NCBI GenBank assembly: GCA_028583415.1
Contig: CM053276.1
Coordinates: 58,178,814-58,242,813 of the forward strand
Origin: Protea cynaroides
Taxonomy: Eukaryota > Streptophyta > Magnoliopsida > Proteales > Proteaceae
DNA length: 64,000 bases
Direction of reading: 5' to 3'
Below are positions 48,501 through 58,639 of this stretch, in pieces. Under the pieces are notes generated by a model that saw only the letters and a program-made list of their open reading frames with translations, was not told where the DNA came from and did not search any database. Numbering within the stretch: position 1 is the stretch's first letter; each line of letters starts with the position of its first letter. The translations under genes and the position numbers were made by a program.

Positions 48501-49555
48501 CAGACCAATACCCCTTTGATACGGCTGATACATAAAAAATTTCCATTTTCTCATTTAAAAAATTGGGAGAAAAAAAAAACAGAAACATATCGACCTGTAT
48601 CGGTCAGTATCGACCAGTATCGGCCCGATACAGATCGATACTTGTTGATACAAGTCGACACAAATGATACGACTCTTGAAATCCTCATAGTTTAATAAAT
48701 TGTATCGATCAGCGGTTGCAACTCATTGATTTTTGTCTCGGGTGACTGGTAGAACCGTAGAAAAATAAGGGGAAAAAATTAAAAGAAGCATAGAAGAGAA
48801 AGGAAAAGTAGAAGAGAACATTGGCGGAAGAAGAAGAATAAAAGAAAAAAAAATCAGAAGAAGCATAAAAGAGAATGGAAAAACAAAACAAAAATCGTTT
48901 GCGGAGGAAGAAGAATAAAAGGAAAAAAAATCAGAAACAGAGAAAAGATTGGAAAAGCAAAACAAAAATCAGAGGAGGAAGAGGAGGAGGAGGAGGAAGA
49001 AGAAGAAAGACATACCAAGTCCTTGGCGCTCAGTCACCAGAAGCAGCTTATCAATGTTGGGACTGTTTCCTCTCGTTGAGTCGGAGGAAACAGACCCTTC
49101 GAGAAGCGTAATCTGATTTTTCTCTTTCGTTTTTAAGTGCTTATTGTGCTAATATGTTGTATAGTGTGATATAATGTATGCGGATGTAACATAATAATGT
49201 ATATCATCCAATAAAAAATCATCATTTTATTCATTAAAAACTATTCCATAATTGACACTGTATTGAAAATATTTACACCACCCAATGAAAACAAGAGAAA
49301 TAGTATAAATTACATAAAAAAAAATACAGCATGCAAACACACTACCCTAGGAGGTTGAAACCTGTCGGGACCATCCTAATAAGTGTTTTTATGCTTTAAA
49401 ATTGTGTTTTGTATGTTCCTTAATGATTTTTGGGCGTTTCTTGCTCTGTAACCATGCGTATCCACCGTATCTACGATACAATATGATACGTTTCTTAATT
49501 TCAGCTGACCAACACAGTACCGATACATGATACTGAATTCCTTGTGTGTGTGTGT

Positions 49556-49598
<43 letters not shown>

Positions 49599-52300
49599 GG
49601 GGGAACTATGCATATATTAAGGGGGAGAAAATATGAACATGAAATATAATGCCATATCATTGGATATATTGTGAAAAGTTTACTTGCAATATTTTTTTTA
49701 GAATTGGCTTTCGAATCATTTGTTTTTCATCATCAAAAAGGGGGAGATGGTTGAAAAACACCCTCGGAATTGTTGGGACAGACCCACATCCCTAGTTTGG
49801 TTATGATAATAACAAATAGTTGAACATGGACTAACATCTTCCTTAAGTTATTACGCCTTAGTGACACCTCACCTCAAGCCAAACCACATTCAAAAGTACA
49901 AAGTGCAAATGATCCTTAAAGACCAATGATTGTCCAAATTTGAAGACCAAGAATTGTCCCAGCTAAAAAGATAAAAAATTGTCCAAGCTTTGAAGACCAA
50001 CAATTGTCTAAGCTTGAAGACCAAGAATTGTACAAGCTTGAAAACCAAGACATGAAGATTGAAGATGAAAATGAAGACTATGTAATCCAGCCTTACAATA
50101 CTCTTGTACAATAGACCTAGGCTAATACACTAGCACAAGCAATGATGTAACATTGCATCTCATGCATTTCATGCATTAGATTGACCCTAGGAGATGTCAA
50201 TCAACCACCCTAAAGACTCAATGTAGTTGGGATCTTGGTTGAAAGCCTAATAAGATAAGTCTGAAAATCCCATGAAAAGACCTACTGGCTGATGTTAAAT
50301 TAGGTACCGATCGACCAAAATGATCGGCCAGATCAAAATGCATATACAGGAAAAACTGGCAGTAGCTCCACTTCAAAAATTAAAGTTTACCGGATTCAGT
50401 CAGACCCTCAACCGGATCAACTGGTGGCCATCGACGGGACAAGTCCGGTCGACACAGGTCTACCTGTGACTGAATGAATAGTCCAACGGCTATATCACGG
50501 CTAGTTTCCAATGGCTTTATTTCCACTGGTCGACCGAATCGATCAATAGCAATCAAAATAGATCCATTGGGAGTCTTTTGAGCCAACCACTTAGGCCTGA
50601 TCGCGTAGTTAGACCCTATCCTCATATGTGGAGGCTCTCATAGAGACCTGTGGCTTTTGCTGTCATATTAGGAGTTCATTGCTCAACGTATCACCATGGG
50701 AGAGTCTCTTACAGATCGACCATCTCTAGTGATACCATATTTTCACAACTTCCTCCAAAAATGATGACATTGCAAACTTTTCGACTTTGGTCCATTCTTT
50801 TGAGAATGATCCAACACTCTTGAGGCCTATTTAAGCCCTCATTTATGACATATAGTAAGATACTATTCACCATCATCTAAGACATATTCTTAAGCTCTAA
50901 ATTGCAACAAGCAATCAAAAACCACACTCATCCCAAGAGAACAAGCTTCTATTTGTGATCTCCCCTAAGCCCAAAATCAAAAGCAAAAGGTTCATCGCCT
51001 CACTTGTCTCAAATCTCACATCGAGGGAAGTCTATTGTGCAAAGAATCATCATCTCCATATCATTTCCACATATTGCACATTGCAAGGAGTAGTGTCACA
51101 CTCCTTGCCAAGGTAACTTTACCTTCTTTCTACATTGTTGTAATTGGTTCTTTCTACATTGTTGTAATTGGTTGTGCTAGCCTAAACGTACTTGGCTAAC
51201 ACAAAGATCACCTGGTCCATATAAAAGTTGCACAACCGTACTTAGGTTGTGCAAGGACCTTCTCATCCTTAAGAGATTATAGGTTCTTCTTGATCTTGAA
51301 TAAGATTATTGTAAAGTTCCTCTTCAGTCTTTACCATAGAAAATTTGTAAAAAATGTGTTCTTTCCCACCTACCATATTGAAAGAGAGAATAATGGATCT
51401 CAAGCAAAGAGTTGAGGACGAGCAGACTAGATTTGGGAATCCCAAATGAACCACTATATATCTTGTATTATGAGGTTGTGAAATTTATTGTCTCTATTAT
51501 TTACAACACTCGTTCAAATTGCAAGAAAATTTTAATCCACTAAGGAAAGCCTATCACCCCCCCCCCCCCCCCACCCACCTAACAATATGTAACCTAACCA
51601 AGGATTATTTTCCACTAAAATAAGTTCATTTTTTTTTATTTATCTGCATCACCATTAGTCTAGGTTCTTTCATTGGGAATATAACCATGATGGTAATTTT
51701 GTGTTGAATACATTCTTTGTGTTGCTTGAGTTTCTAGTGTCCCAGCCTGAATATATTTGCTTGCATTATACACAAATTATGAATGAAATCAGTGATTGAT
51801 TGATTAATTTTAGTTGTGTAAGTTTTAGAAGAAAAACAATCATTGTTTGGATAACTCATGTAGTGAGACTCTCATTTTGTTCTCTCTTTTATACAGGTAT
51901 AATTTAGTCGCATATGCTTAGAGATTTATCCTTTTGAAATGGGCCATACGGCTACATCACATGCCCTTCAATGAATTTAAAAGCCTTAAACTAAAACAAG
52001 GGACAGTCGAATAGCAAGATTCTAACTTCTTACAACACAAGACAACAAACTTACAGATCACCACCCAGACATTCATTAATTATAAATTTAATCACCCACC
52101 AGAACAGTGATACTATATTATGATGATGGTGCATTAAGGTGAAGAAAGACATGAAAATTACCAAAAGGCGAATAGCTTGACAGAACAATGATATGAGCAG
52201 ATGCACGCCGAATGGCATACCAAAGCGGATTACTGCTTCTGGAGGACATGTAAGGTGTTGCATATCTATGTAGATATGATTTAAAAGGAACAACTTCTCC
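36597..52300 (-). CDS. PAP26: Purple acid phosphatase, PAP26-like, C-terminal five exons
   Basis: Exons on the minus strand, 5' to 3', are 52300-52162, 39320-39100, 37399-37278, 37148-36987 and 36672-36597. They sum to 720 bases (239 codons plus TGA), and all joins keep phase with GT/AG borders. The protein matches plant PAP26: SNPLWYAIRRASAHIIVLSS, WLIVLIHAPIYN (VxxH metal ligand), FAGHVHAYERS (GHxH ligands), VYITVGDGGNQEGLA, AFREASYGHSTLEIKNRTH and a basic RRRLKKNH tail before the stop. PAP26 is a secreted and vacuolar metallophosphatase with an Fe-Zn/Mn centre that recycles phosphate. The upstream exons with GDxG, GDxxY and GNH motifs lie beyond 64000 or were lost. No stop or shift is seen in these exons, so the gene is probably functional. 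Intron 52161-39321 is 12.8 kb. Confidence 0.92.
38411..38530 (-). mobile_element. Au-like SINE fragment in a PAP intron
   Basis: The words GAGGCTCCCGCCACTGCAGG, ACACAGCCTTACCCC and TTTCCAGATTCGAAC match the SINE at 46386-46544 in order. The last, read on the minus strand, is a B-box (GTTCGAATC). The copy stops at the B-box and lacks the A-box end, so it is truncated. It lies in intron 39099-37400 of the PAP gene. Confidence 0.6.
38567..38750. mobile_element. hAT-type MITE with GGCG-rich interior, short copy
   Basis: The 184-bp element starts CATAGTTGTCAAGGCG and ends with the exact complement CGCCTTGACAACTATG. An 8-bp duplication GTGGAAAC lies at 38559-38566 and 38751-38758, the hAT size. 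The inside is packed with (C)CAAGGCGACC and CCTAGGCG words. It has the same terminal repeat and nearly the same target site as the element at 59846-60849. It sits in a PAP intron. Confidence 0.9.
39545..41193 (+). mobile_element. RTE-type LINE, first part (5'-truncated)
   Basis: Frame-broken reverse transcriptase is readable: the linker SRESWWWDNEVQATIKTKKD (39800-39870), FIDLEKAYDRV near 40624, MLFADDIILI (catalytic ADD) near 40886, and LGSIINKEGDIEDDV near 41104. No endonuclease domain is present, so the copy is 5'-truncated, or its front is lost. An (ATA)n run lies near 40408-40428. It is interrupted at 41193 by a foldback element and resumes at 42611. It lies in the large PAP intron on the opposite strand. 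Confidence 0.82.
41194..42602. mobile_element. Foldback hAT-like element inside the LINE
   Basis: Two arms of about 650 bp face each other. CAAGGTTCCAAATTTTGG at the left end pairs with the complement of TTTCGAAACCATG at the right end, and TTTCATTTACTTAAGATATT recurs inverted near 41533 and 42282. The middle repeats CAATATAGAATTTG-type arms. Eight-base flanks ATCCAGAG (41186-41193) and GTCTGGAG (42603-42610) agree at five positions and fit one LINE target, so the duplication is old. No ORF. The terminal repeat resembles the hAT end at 31333, which suggests the same transposase moved it. Confidence 0.75.
42611..43106 (+). mobile_element. RTE-type LINE, second part with 3' end
   Basis: The RT-downstream region resumes with a SGVLCG-like join, then VIRPA-type, MLIWMCGKTRKDKVRNDRVR and LRWYGHVQ readings in shifting frames. 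The tail CCATTTAGTTGGGATAAGGC followed by TTGTTGTTGTTG (43088-43101) is the hallmark 3' end of plant RTE LINEs. Confidence 0.8.
43107..43621. other. Intron spacer, no feature recognised
   Basis: Part of the large PAP intron. The 71-codon ORF at 43123-43338 shows no family. Confidence 0.4.
43622..44682 (+). mobile_element. Probable Tat-like LTR
   Basis: It begins TGTAGACACCGAATTTTG, a start often seen in Tat/Ogre-group LTRs. It ends TTATTCCA just before GGTGGTGACTCC, which resembles the TGGCGACTCC primer-binding block of that group. A poly-purine AAGGGAAGGGTAG precedes it. No coding region follows, so it is a solo or truncated LTR. I did not find a target duplication. Confidence 0.45.
44683..46282. 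other. Intron spacer with unassigned repeats
   Basis: The first 180 bases may be leader of the Tat-like element. From 45640 the phrase GGCCAGTATGGTAACATTTC resembles the start of a hAT or MITE terminal repeat, but I found no partner. ORFs at 44862-45598 and 45817-46177 show no family signature. Confidence 0.35.
46283..47455 (-). mobile_element. Copia element remnant: 3' LTR with SINE, RNase H end of pol
   Basis: Read on the minus strand, decayed pol is followed by a polypurine tract (complement of CCCCCCCTCAAG, 46671-46682) and an LTR at about 46283-46667 with TGTTGTAAC and ATAACA ends. The RNase H piece at 47154-46954 has GHIEGFSDADWVGS, the copia RNase H signature, in shifting frames. A segment near 47320 encodes the DTPMDPN-like linker after RT. 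The 5' part is missing. Confidence 0.72.
46386..46544 (-). mobile_element. Au-like SINE with 15-bp target duplication
   Basis: The duplication GTACAAAGGTAAAAG lies at 46371-46385 and 46545-46559. Between them, on the minus strand, is a tRNA-derived head with a B-box GGGTTCGAATCC, then the body words that give AGGCTGCGTACA-like and GCTTCGTGCA-like phrases in Au SINEs, ending in a short T run. It lacks coding sequence and depends on a LINE for movement. It sits inside a copia LTR, so it is younger than that LTR. Confidence 0.8.
47480..48000 (+). promoter_or_regulatory. LTR-like promoter segment with TATA box
   Basis: GC-richer DNA here contains a good TATA box CTATAAATAG at 47751-47760, followed by a short leader. 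It lies next to the copia remnant and may be a fragment of an LTR that starts TGTCAGGTC near 47488. No paired repeat or coding region was found, so this is tentative. Confidence 0.35.
48361..49535. mobile_element. GATAC-rich non-autonomous element
   Basis: Both ends are packed with CGATACAG and GTATCGG words in both orientations (48361-48690 and 49440-49535). GAATCAACCGATACG at the left and the complement of the right end (GAATTCAGTATCATG) agree partly as an inverted repeat. The centre (48770-49010) is purine-rich, with an imperfect tandem repeat of about 100 bp (GAAGAAGAATAAAAG). There is no transposase. Subterminal motif arrays of this kind occur in hAT and CACTA non-autonomous elements. 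The boundaries are approximate. Confidence 0.45.
49555..49596. repeat. (GT)n/(TA)n microsatellite
   Basis: A GT run passes into a TA run of about 35 bases. The minus-strand ORF over it is an artefact. Confidence 0.92.
49917..50050. repeat. Tandem repeat, unit about 27 bp, five copies
   Basis: The unit GAAGACCAAGAATTGTCCAAGCTT is repeated with small changes inside the SIRE-like LTR near its start. Confidence 0.85.
51556..51573. repeat. Poly-C run at the LTR end
   Basis: About 18 C residues in a row just before the presumed LTR end. Assembly length errors are likely here. Confidence 0.9.
52162..52300 (-). CDS. PAP26: Isolated PAP26-like exon
   Basis: This 139-base exon lies far upstream of the others. 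It has acceptor TTGTTCAG before GGAGAAGTTG and donor G/GTAATT at its end. It encodes GEVVPFKSYLHRY through IIVLSSYSPF and ends with one base of the next codon. The exon at 39320 starts with TG, giving a Val that fits the PAP26 phrase SPFVKYTPQW. The phase match across a 12.8-kb gap is strong evidence that both exons belong to one gene. Confidence 0.9.
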
Positions 52301-53149
52301 CTGAACAAATATATCCATATATAGTGAAACAACACAGAAATAATTTTAGATAATCATCATTGAGAGAAGTCATCTGAAACTCAAACAACATCAGATAGAA
52401 AAAAAGATGTTAGAAAATTGAAAATACATACATTAGGGCATTTTTTTAAAATAACTTGCTGCATAGGAAATTTATTCAATTAATCAGAACATAATGCCAT
52501 AATACAGGCTTTCTCATCTGTTTCAGAGACAGACAGAAAAATAATGGTCTGAAGGGGAATTATTGCTGCCTCTAGATGGTTCTGATCCAACTACAATCTA
52601 CAAAATATACAGTCTTACATCCATGATCATTCCACATACTCCAATTCTCTCTCTCTCTCTCTCTCTCTCTCATACATTTCCAAATTAAAATTTTGAATTA
52701 ATGCAACATGTTATACAACCATTTAACAGGGTAGCAATTTGTGTCGAAGATCCACAAGTTGGACCCACAGAAAAGTGGTGAAATCCTTTTTCATGTGCAC
52801 CATTTGTAGGTGCATGCTATCAGTAGACAATAGTTGGCTCCTCTTTTACAGGTACCTTAAAGTTTTTAATTTCATGGGGAACTGAAGAAAACAGTACTAT
52901 ATATTAAATTAAGGAAAAAAAAAACTCCATATCAATTAGGAGACACCAAAAAAAAAAATAGAGAAGAAACCACTAAGATCAGCACTTTCAGTTTATTTCC
53001 TAAGAAATAAATATGTCCAAGAAGACAAAGCTAATTAGGAGACAAGATTATTATTGACGAATGCATTCCTTATTGAGGTTGATTATTGATTAAAATACCA
53101 GTCATATTTCTTCATTGCAAATTTGTTTGGCAACATTTCTTCTTTAATA
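52301..53149. other. PAP intron or flank, no feature recognised
   Basis: AT-rich, with a (CT)n run at 52647-52671. No further PAP exon is visible. Confidence 0.45.
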
Positions 53150-54480
53150 GCCCCTTTTGGGGCTAAATCGATATGTCAAAAGAGACTGGGCAGCAGGCAG
53201 CAAATCAACACCTTTTTACAGAAAGGGTTGATACCCTGAAAGAAGGCACCTTTCACCATTTGTTGGAAGTCATCGCAGGTCTTACCAAAAATGGATTGAG
53301 TTCTTTCGGCAAATACATTCAACCAACCCCAATCCTTTTACCAATTAACATCCTAGAAGATTTCACAAAACCTGCCACTGAGAATCTTTCTGGCCGGCGT
53401 TGGATTCCTTCTGCTTTCGTGCATGCTGACGCTTTCTTCCATAGGGTGGCATAATATCCCTTCCACTTGGCATGCTGGTGATGTTGCTTCTTTTGGGCCT
53501 TCGAAAACTTCAATGCTTCATGATTGGAGAACAAAAGAAAGTCACTTTGAATGAGATAATGGCGCTTGCAAGTTTAGGAACCTAGGTAATAGTATCCCGA
53601 TCAAACAACTGACGAAGGGGATGAGCGGAACAGAGAGTCTACTGGTCGCGGTTCAAATAGCGGAGCTGCAACCAACCCTTTCTTTTTTATTCTTTCTTTC
53701 TGAACAGCTTGTGGTTCATTACACCAAAGGCTTTTTAGTGAACTTTTGAAGCTACCAACGTGTTAAAAATCAAGGCAGCTATTGGTGTGGAAACCCTCTC
53801 TCCATCCACACCAAAAAACGGACTCTCGGCTCAGCAGCTAGAACAGACAGGACGCATGACTCCTGGAATTTTTTGTTCTCCTGTTCGGATCAGTGCTATC
53901 GCCTTCTGGCGGTTTCTTGTGGGCTGTCATAACTTATATCGTCCATGGGTCCAGTCCCAGGTTCCGACAAACGAGTGCTGGCTAAGACCGAGTAGTTTCA
54001 CCGATTGGGCGAAAGTTATCCTTTCCTCTATGTCTATCCCCTTTCCCGCATATTCCCAAGTCCATACACTATTTATGCGAAGGGTGTTGATTACCCGATA
54101 CTGCAAGTGACGGAGAAGAAAGTGGTGGCTTTCAAAGATCAAACTCGAGTTGGAGCTTTTTTCAGTTCAGTCAGATTGGAGCTTACACATGATGGATAGA
54201 AAGCCAAGCTTCACCGGGCAATTCCGTCCCTTTCCAGAGGGGATTGCTCCCCTCGCAGGTTAACCAATGGCCTAGAAAAACCAGTTGACCACTTGATGAA
54301 GAGAGAGGAGGAGGAGGGCTTGGCATCGTAGCAGCGAGATTGTGCCTTCCGACGAATAGCATGATGAAAGAGTAATGTGTTTGAAAGCAAATTACATCCT
54401 CAGATCTGCTGGTTGAGGCAGCAGAATTAGTCTTTAGAATGACCAGACCTCGAAGTTAAGCGGTTTAAGTATGATGGCTT
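53150..54480. other. Second mitochondrial-looking segment (possible NUMT)
   Basis: The segment has GC-balanced sequence with phrases such as GACGAAGGGGATGAGCGGAA, TCGCGGTTCAAATAGCGGAG and CGACAAACGAGTGCTGGC. Its style is that of plant mitochondrial intergenic DNA and of the segment at 3361-4665. A few short ORFs (for example 53173-53454 and 53760-54110) are open but match nothing I recognise. AT-rich nuclear DNA resumes near 54490. Confidence 0.42.
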
Positions 54481-54591
54481 TATTGGAAGTTGGGATATCT
54501 ATTTTAATGGGGATATATTTAGCTAACAATTCTGTTAATTGTACTAGGTATAAGTTTTATACTTAGCTCTCTATCCATAGAGATGGGCAAA

Positions 54592-55987
54592 CTGTTGGAA
54601 TAATAGTTTGACTTGCTTGTCTAGACCGACAGAGGTCATGCTTCATTTATAAATTAAAAAAGATTTATATGAAAGGAAAAAAAGAGAAATAAAGGAAAGT
54701 AGGTGAGGTAGGTGAGGAAGGAGTGAGCACTCATATTCCCATATACTTCGAACATAGACATTATAATACTCCCCCTCAAGTTGGGGCATAGATATTCATC
54801 ATTCCCAACTTAGACATAATAGGATGAAACACTTTGACAGGAAGGCCCTTGGTAAAAACATCAGTCCACTGGTCTTCAGATGTAACGAATGGAATGCAAA
54901 TGAGCCCTTGTTCTAACTTCTCTTTGATGAAGTGACGATATATCTCAACAAATGCTTCATTCTATCGTATTAAACCAGGTTATAGGTAATGCTAATGGCA
55001 GATTTCCTATCATAGAAGAGTTGCATAGGAAGTTGAATAGGGACACATAAGTCTTGATGGAGACCTTTGAGCCAAAGAAGCTCACAAATGCCATGAGCCA
55101 TCACCCTGAATTCAGTTTCTGCACCGAAACGAGCGACCACAGCCTATTTCTTGCTTTGCCAGGTAACTAGATTTCCCCCACCTGAGTACAATATCTAGAA
55201 GTAGAGCATCTATCATCAGACGAACCAGCCCAATCAGCATCAGTATAGGTTTCAATGTGCATATGCTCATGGGGAAACAGAAGGAAACCACGACCAAGGG
55301 CAGATTTTTAAGTAACATAGGATCCGATACACAACATCCAAATGACTAGAGAAGGGGTCATGCATGTATTGGCTAACCATGCTGACTGCAAAGGCAATAT
55401 ATGGTTTGGCATGAGAAAGATAAATTAAAGGGCCAACTAACCTCTGATATCCACCTTTATCAACTAGTTCCCCATCTTTTTGTGGCAAACGGGAATTGAC
55501 CTCAAGTGGAGTGTCAAGAGGCTAGCACTAAGCATCCCAGTGTCAGGCAATAAAACAAGGGTAGACTTTTGTTGAGAGAGGAAGATACCTTGAGTGGAAC
55601 GAGCAACCTCAATCCCTGGGAAATACCGTAACAGACCAAGGTCTTTAATTTCAAACTTAGTACCCAAAAAAGTCCTCAAGTGAGAGATTTCCATAGTATC
55701 ATTCCCTGTAACCACAATATCATCTACATACACAATAAGAACAATAATTAACTCGCTATTCTTCTTAATGAATAAAGTGTGATCAGCATTACTTTGTTTG
55801 TACCCTGCATATATCATGGTTCTATGGAAGCATCCAAACCAAGCCCGAGAGATTGGTTTAGACCATATAAGGCCCATTTCAATTTATAGACCTTACCAGA
55901 TGTTGGAAGTCCGGAAAAACCAAGAGGGACATCCATGTACATCTCCTCTTCTATCTCCCCATGAAGAAAAGCATTTTACATCTAATT
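54592..55987 (-). mobile_element. Copia element fragment, RT to 3' LTR, minus strand
   Basis: On the minus strand RT is readable at 55877-55464: RAWFGCFHRTMIYAGYKQSN, the catalytic IVYVDDIVVTGND, and FEIKDLGLLRYF. RNase H pieces follow (55488-55112), then a polypurine tract (complement of CTCCCCCTCAAG at 54770-54781) and an LTR-like block starting TGTTGGAATA at 54598. Several frames are broken. It ends abruptly at 55987 within the MKNAFL-type codons of RT, where the plus-strand copia LTR begins. Confidence 0.82.
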
Positions 55988-56638
55988 TGTTGAGAATGTT
56001 GATATCTATTTGTAGGGGTAAATTAGTAATTTAGTAATTATTTCTTTTGTTTATTCTCTATTTATTGTTAGTAGGGGTATTCTTGTAATTCTACCCTTTG
56101 GTATTTCATTATAGATAAGATTGTAAGATGAGGAGATGATAACTCTCTCATTTTTTCTCTAATTCAACATGGTATCAGAACTAACCTAGCTCTAACCTTC
56201 TCTTCTCTTCTCTTCTTTTCTTTTTTTCTTCTTTTCTCTTGCCCCAAGACCTGCCGCCACCACCTTGTTGATACCCACAGCCTACCGCCAGCCTCCACCC
56301 CTCTCTCCATTACCCCACAGCCTTTCCGCGACATTCTGGTACCCAAAAAAAAAAATCACCGCCAGTCACCCCATACCCTATCTCCCTACCCCTACCGATA
56401 ACCCCCTAGTTACCACCAGCCTACCGCCAACTTGCAACTTACCACTAGCCTCACAAACCTTGCAACTAGTGCTGCCAAAACCTACAGCATCCATCTTCTC
56501 TTCTTAATACCTTTGAACCCATCACAGGCCCTTAACTCCCTAAAAAAGGCACCGCCAGCCTTGAACCCTATTGCAAGGGATCAAATTCCCTTTCCCTCCA
56601 TCCTATACCTGCTGCCGGCATCTTTAAACCTTTATTTC
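55988..56638 (+). mobile_element. Plus-strand copia: 5' LTR, primer site and leader
   Basis: The LTR spans 55988-56169 (182 bp, TGTTGAGAATG to AATTCAACA). It is followed at once by the primer-binding site TGGTATCAGAAC (56170-56181). The leader is C- and T-rich and runs to 56638, where the complete minus-strand copia is inserted; it resumes at 62952. This element inserted into the minus-strand RT of the fragment at 54592-55987. Confidence 0.75.
56170..56181 (+). other. Primer-binding site of the plus-strand copia
   Basis: TGGTATCAGAAC abuts the LTR end and pairs with the 3' end of initiator tRNA-Met with one change from the usual TGGTATCAGAGC. Confidence 0.8.
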
Positions 56639-56895
56639 TGTAGAAACAATGAATGGAATGACTTGTCTCACAATAAACAGAGGTCCTCTTATTTATAATG
56701 TGAGAATGAATAAAAAGAAAGAAAAAAATAGTACAGGTAGTACAATACAAGTAGTACAATGAGGGTAGTACAGGTAGTACAAATGTACAATACAGGTAGT
56801 ACAATGAATCTAGACATAAAGATAAATTAATCTAAACCACACGGTGGTTAATCCATGTGGACCATACGATCTCTCCATTGTGATTCCTCTCAACA
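56639..56895 (-). repeat. 3' LTR of the copia element
   Basis: 257 bp, TGTTGAGAGG to TTTCTACA on the minus strand. It contains an imperfect run of GTACTACCTGTACT-type units (plus-strand 56730-56805). It is almost identical to the other LTR. The polypurine tract TTGAGGGGGAG abuts it (56896-56907). Confidence 0.92.
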
Positions 56896-56902
56896 CTCCC
56901 CC

Positions 56903-57486
56903 TCAAGTTAGTGCGTGTATATCATCCATGCACAACTTGGATAACACAAGATGAAACTGTTTCTCTGGAAGTCCTTTGGTGAAGATATCTACCATCTGAT
57001 CACCAGAGGTAACATAGGGAATACAGACCAGTCCTCTCTCCAACTTTCCCTTGATAAAGTGACGATTAATTTCTACATGTTTAGTCCGATCATGTTGTAC
57101 CGGATTATGAGCAATACTGATCGCAGCTTTATTATCACAGAACAACCTCATAGGTCTTGTAGAACGAAACCCCAAATCCTGGAGTGTCCCTTTAACCATA
57201 ATAACTCACAGATACCCTGAGCCATGGCTCTAAACTCTGCCTCAGCACTTGAACGGGCAACTACATGCTGCTTCTTACTGCGCCAAGTAACTAGATTTCT
57301 TCCCACGAAGGTACAATATCCTGAGATCGATCTCCAATCTGGATTTCCTGCCCAATCTGCATCGGTGTAGGCATCTACTCTGAAGTGACCCCTAGAAGAG
57401 AGTAATATTCCTCTTCTAGGGGCAGATTTGAGATGGTGCAAAATCCGAAGCACAGCATCCATATGCGACGAGTACGGATCATGCAT
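56903..57486 (-). pseudogene. RNase H of copia pol
   Basis: Two frames overlap. 57486-57148 has DAYTDADWAGN, SISGYCTFVGRN and VVARSSAEAEFRAM. 57199-56903 has FCDNKAAISIAHNP, RTKHVEINRHFI and DIFTKGLP, ending in TGA. A frameshift near 57190 separates them. The catalytic Asp and Glu residues are all present. Confidence 0.87.
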
Positions 57487-57568
57487 AAATTGACTTACCA
57501 GCTAACTGCAAATACTATATCAGGCCGGGTATGTGACAAATATATCAACTTACCCACTAATCGTGATA

Positions 57569-58633
57569 CTATCCTTTATCTATAGGTGTACCTACTTTTC
57601 CTTGCAATTTTTCATTTGGGTCAATTGGTGTATCACATGGCTGACACCCTAAGAGACCTGTTTCTGTAAGAAGGTCAAGTATGTACTTCCTTTGAAACAG
57701 AAAAATACCCTTGGTGGAACGTGCTACTTCAATACAAAGGAAATACCTCAATTTTCCAAGGTCTTTAACTTCGAACTCCTTACCCAAGAAGTCCTTCAAA
57801 TGCTTGATTTCCTCCTCATCATCATTACCCGTAAGGACAATATCATCAACATAAACAATGAGAATAGTGATCTTACGATGCTTACTTTTGATGAAAAGGG
57901 TATGATCAGCATTACTCTGTTTGTACCCGGCAAATATCATAGCTCGGTGGAATCGTCCAAACCAGGCCCTAGGAGATTGTTTTAGTCCATACAAAGATTT
58001 CTTCAATTTGTAGACTTTTCGTGTAGTAGCGGACGATTCAAATCCTAGAGGGATATCCATATAGACTTCCTCTTTTAGCTCTCTACGGAGGAAGGCGTTC
58101 TTGACATCTAACTGTTGCAGATCCAAGTCAAAATAAACAGCACATGCTAAAATTACCCTAATAGTGGTCATTTTAGCCACTGGTGCAAATGTCTCTTGGT
58201 AATCAATCCCATATGTCTGAGTGAACCCACGAGCAACGAGTCTGGCCTTGTATCTGTCTATGGAACCATCTTCTTTCTGCTTGATGGCAAAGACCCATTT
58301 GCACCCAACCGGTTTCTTCCCTGTCGGAAGGTCTACCAGATTCCACATCTCATTTTTCTTCAAGCCATTCATCTCCTCAACCATTGCTGTTTTCCATTTC
58401 ACAACTTTAACTGCTTCCTGCCATTGTTTAGGAATAAACACAGACAACAATGTAGAAACAAAAGGCCGATATGAAGAAGAAAGGGAGTTATATGAGACAA
58501 ACTGAGACAAAGGATATTGAGTACAAGACCTAGTACCTTTCCTAAGAGCAATAGGAACATCTAAATCAGACTCAGAAAAAGAAGTCTTACCAGGCTGAAG
58601 TATCTCATCCTCTGTCACAGTCTCTGGTTCCAA
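57569..58633 (-). pseudogene. Reverse transcriptase of copia pol
   Basis: This is the longest open pol frame (354 codons). It has WKTAMVEEMNGLKKNEMW, CKWVFAIKQKEDGSIDRYKA, YGIDYQETFAPVAKMTTIR, the palm LDVKNAFL, SLYGLKQSPRAW and the catalytic YVDDIVLTGND. The connection segment ends CDTPIDPNEKL. A TAG just upstream (58638-58640) separates it from integrase. The RT domain itself looks complete. Confidence 0.9.
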
Positions 58634-58639
58634 AGTTGA

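Larger units (their letters stand above)
49600..51584 (+). mobile_element. 3' end of a SIRE-like copia element with LTR
   Basis: The segment 49600-49747 ends in the polypurine tract CAAAAAGGGGGAGA. The LTR then runs from TGGTTGAAAA (49748) to the C-rich end CACCCACCTAACA (51584), about 1.84 kb. The C-run before the LTR end and the AAAGGGGGAGA tract match SIRE/Maximus copia elements and the gag-only element at 23107. No pol is present, so the element is 5'-truncated or deleted. Confidence 0.6.

Noticed and set aside
53173..53454. 93-codon ORF as a host gene
   Set aside because: No family signature and it lies in mitochondrial-looking DNA; not enough to call a gene.
54440..54475. 5S rRNA-like phrase CCTCGAAGTTAAGCGG
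   Set aside because: Only a short stretch resembles 5S rRNA; the rest of the gene is absent.
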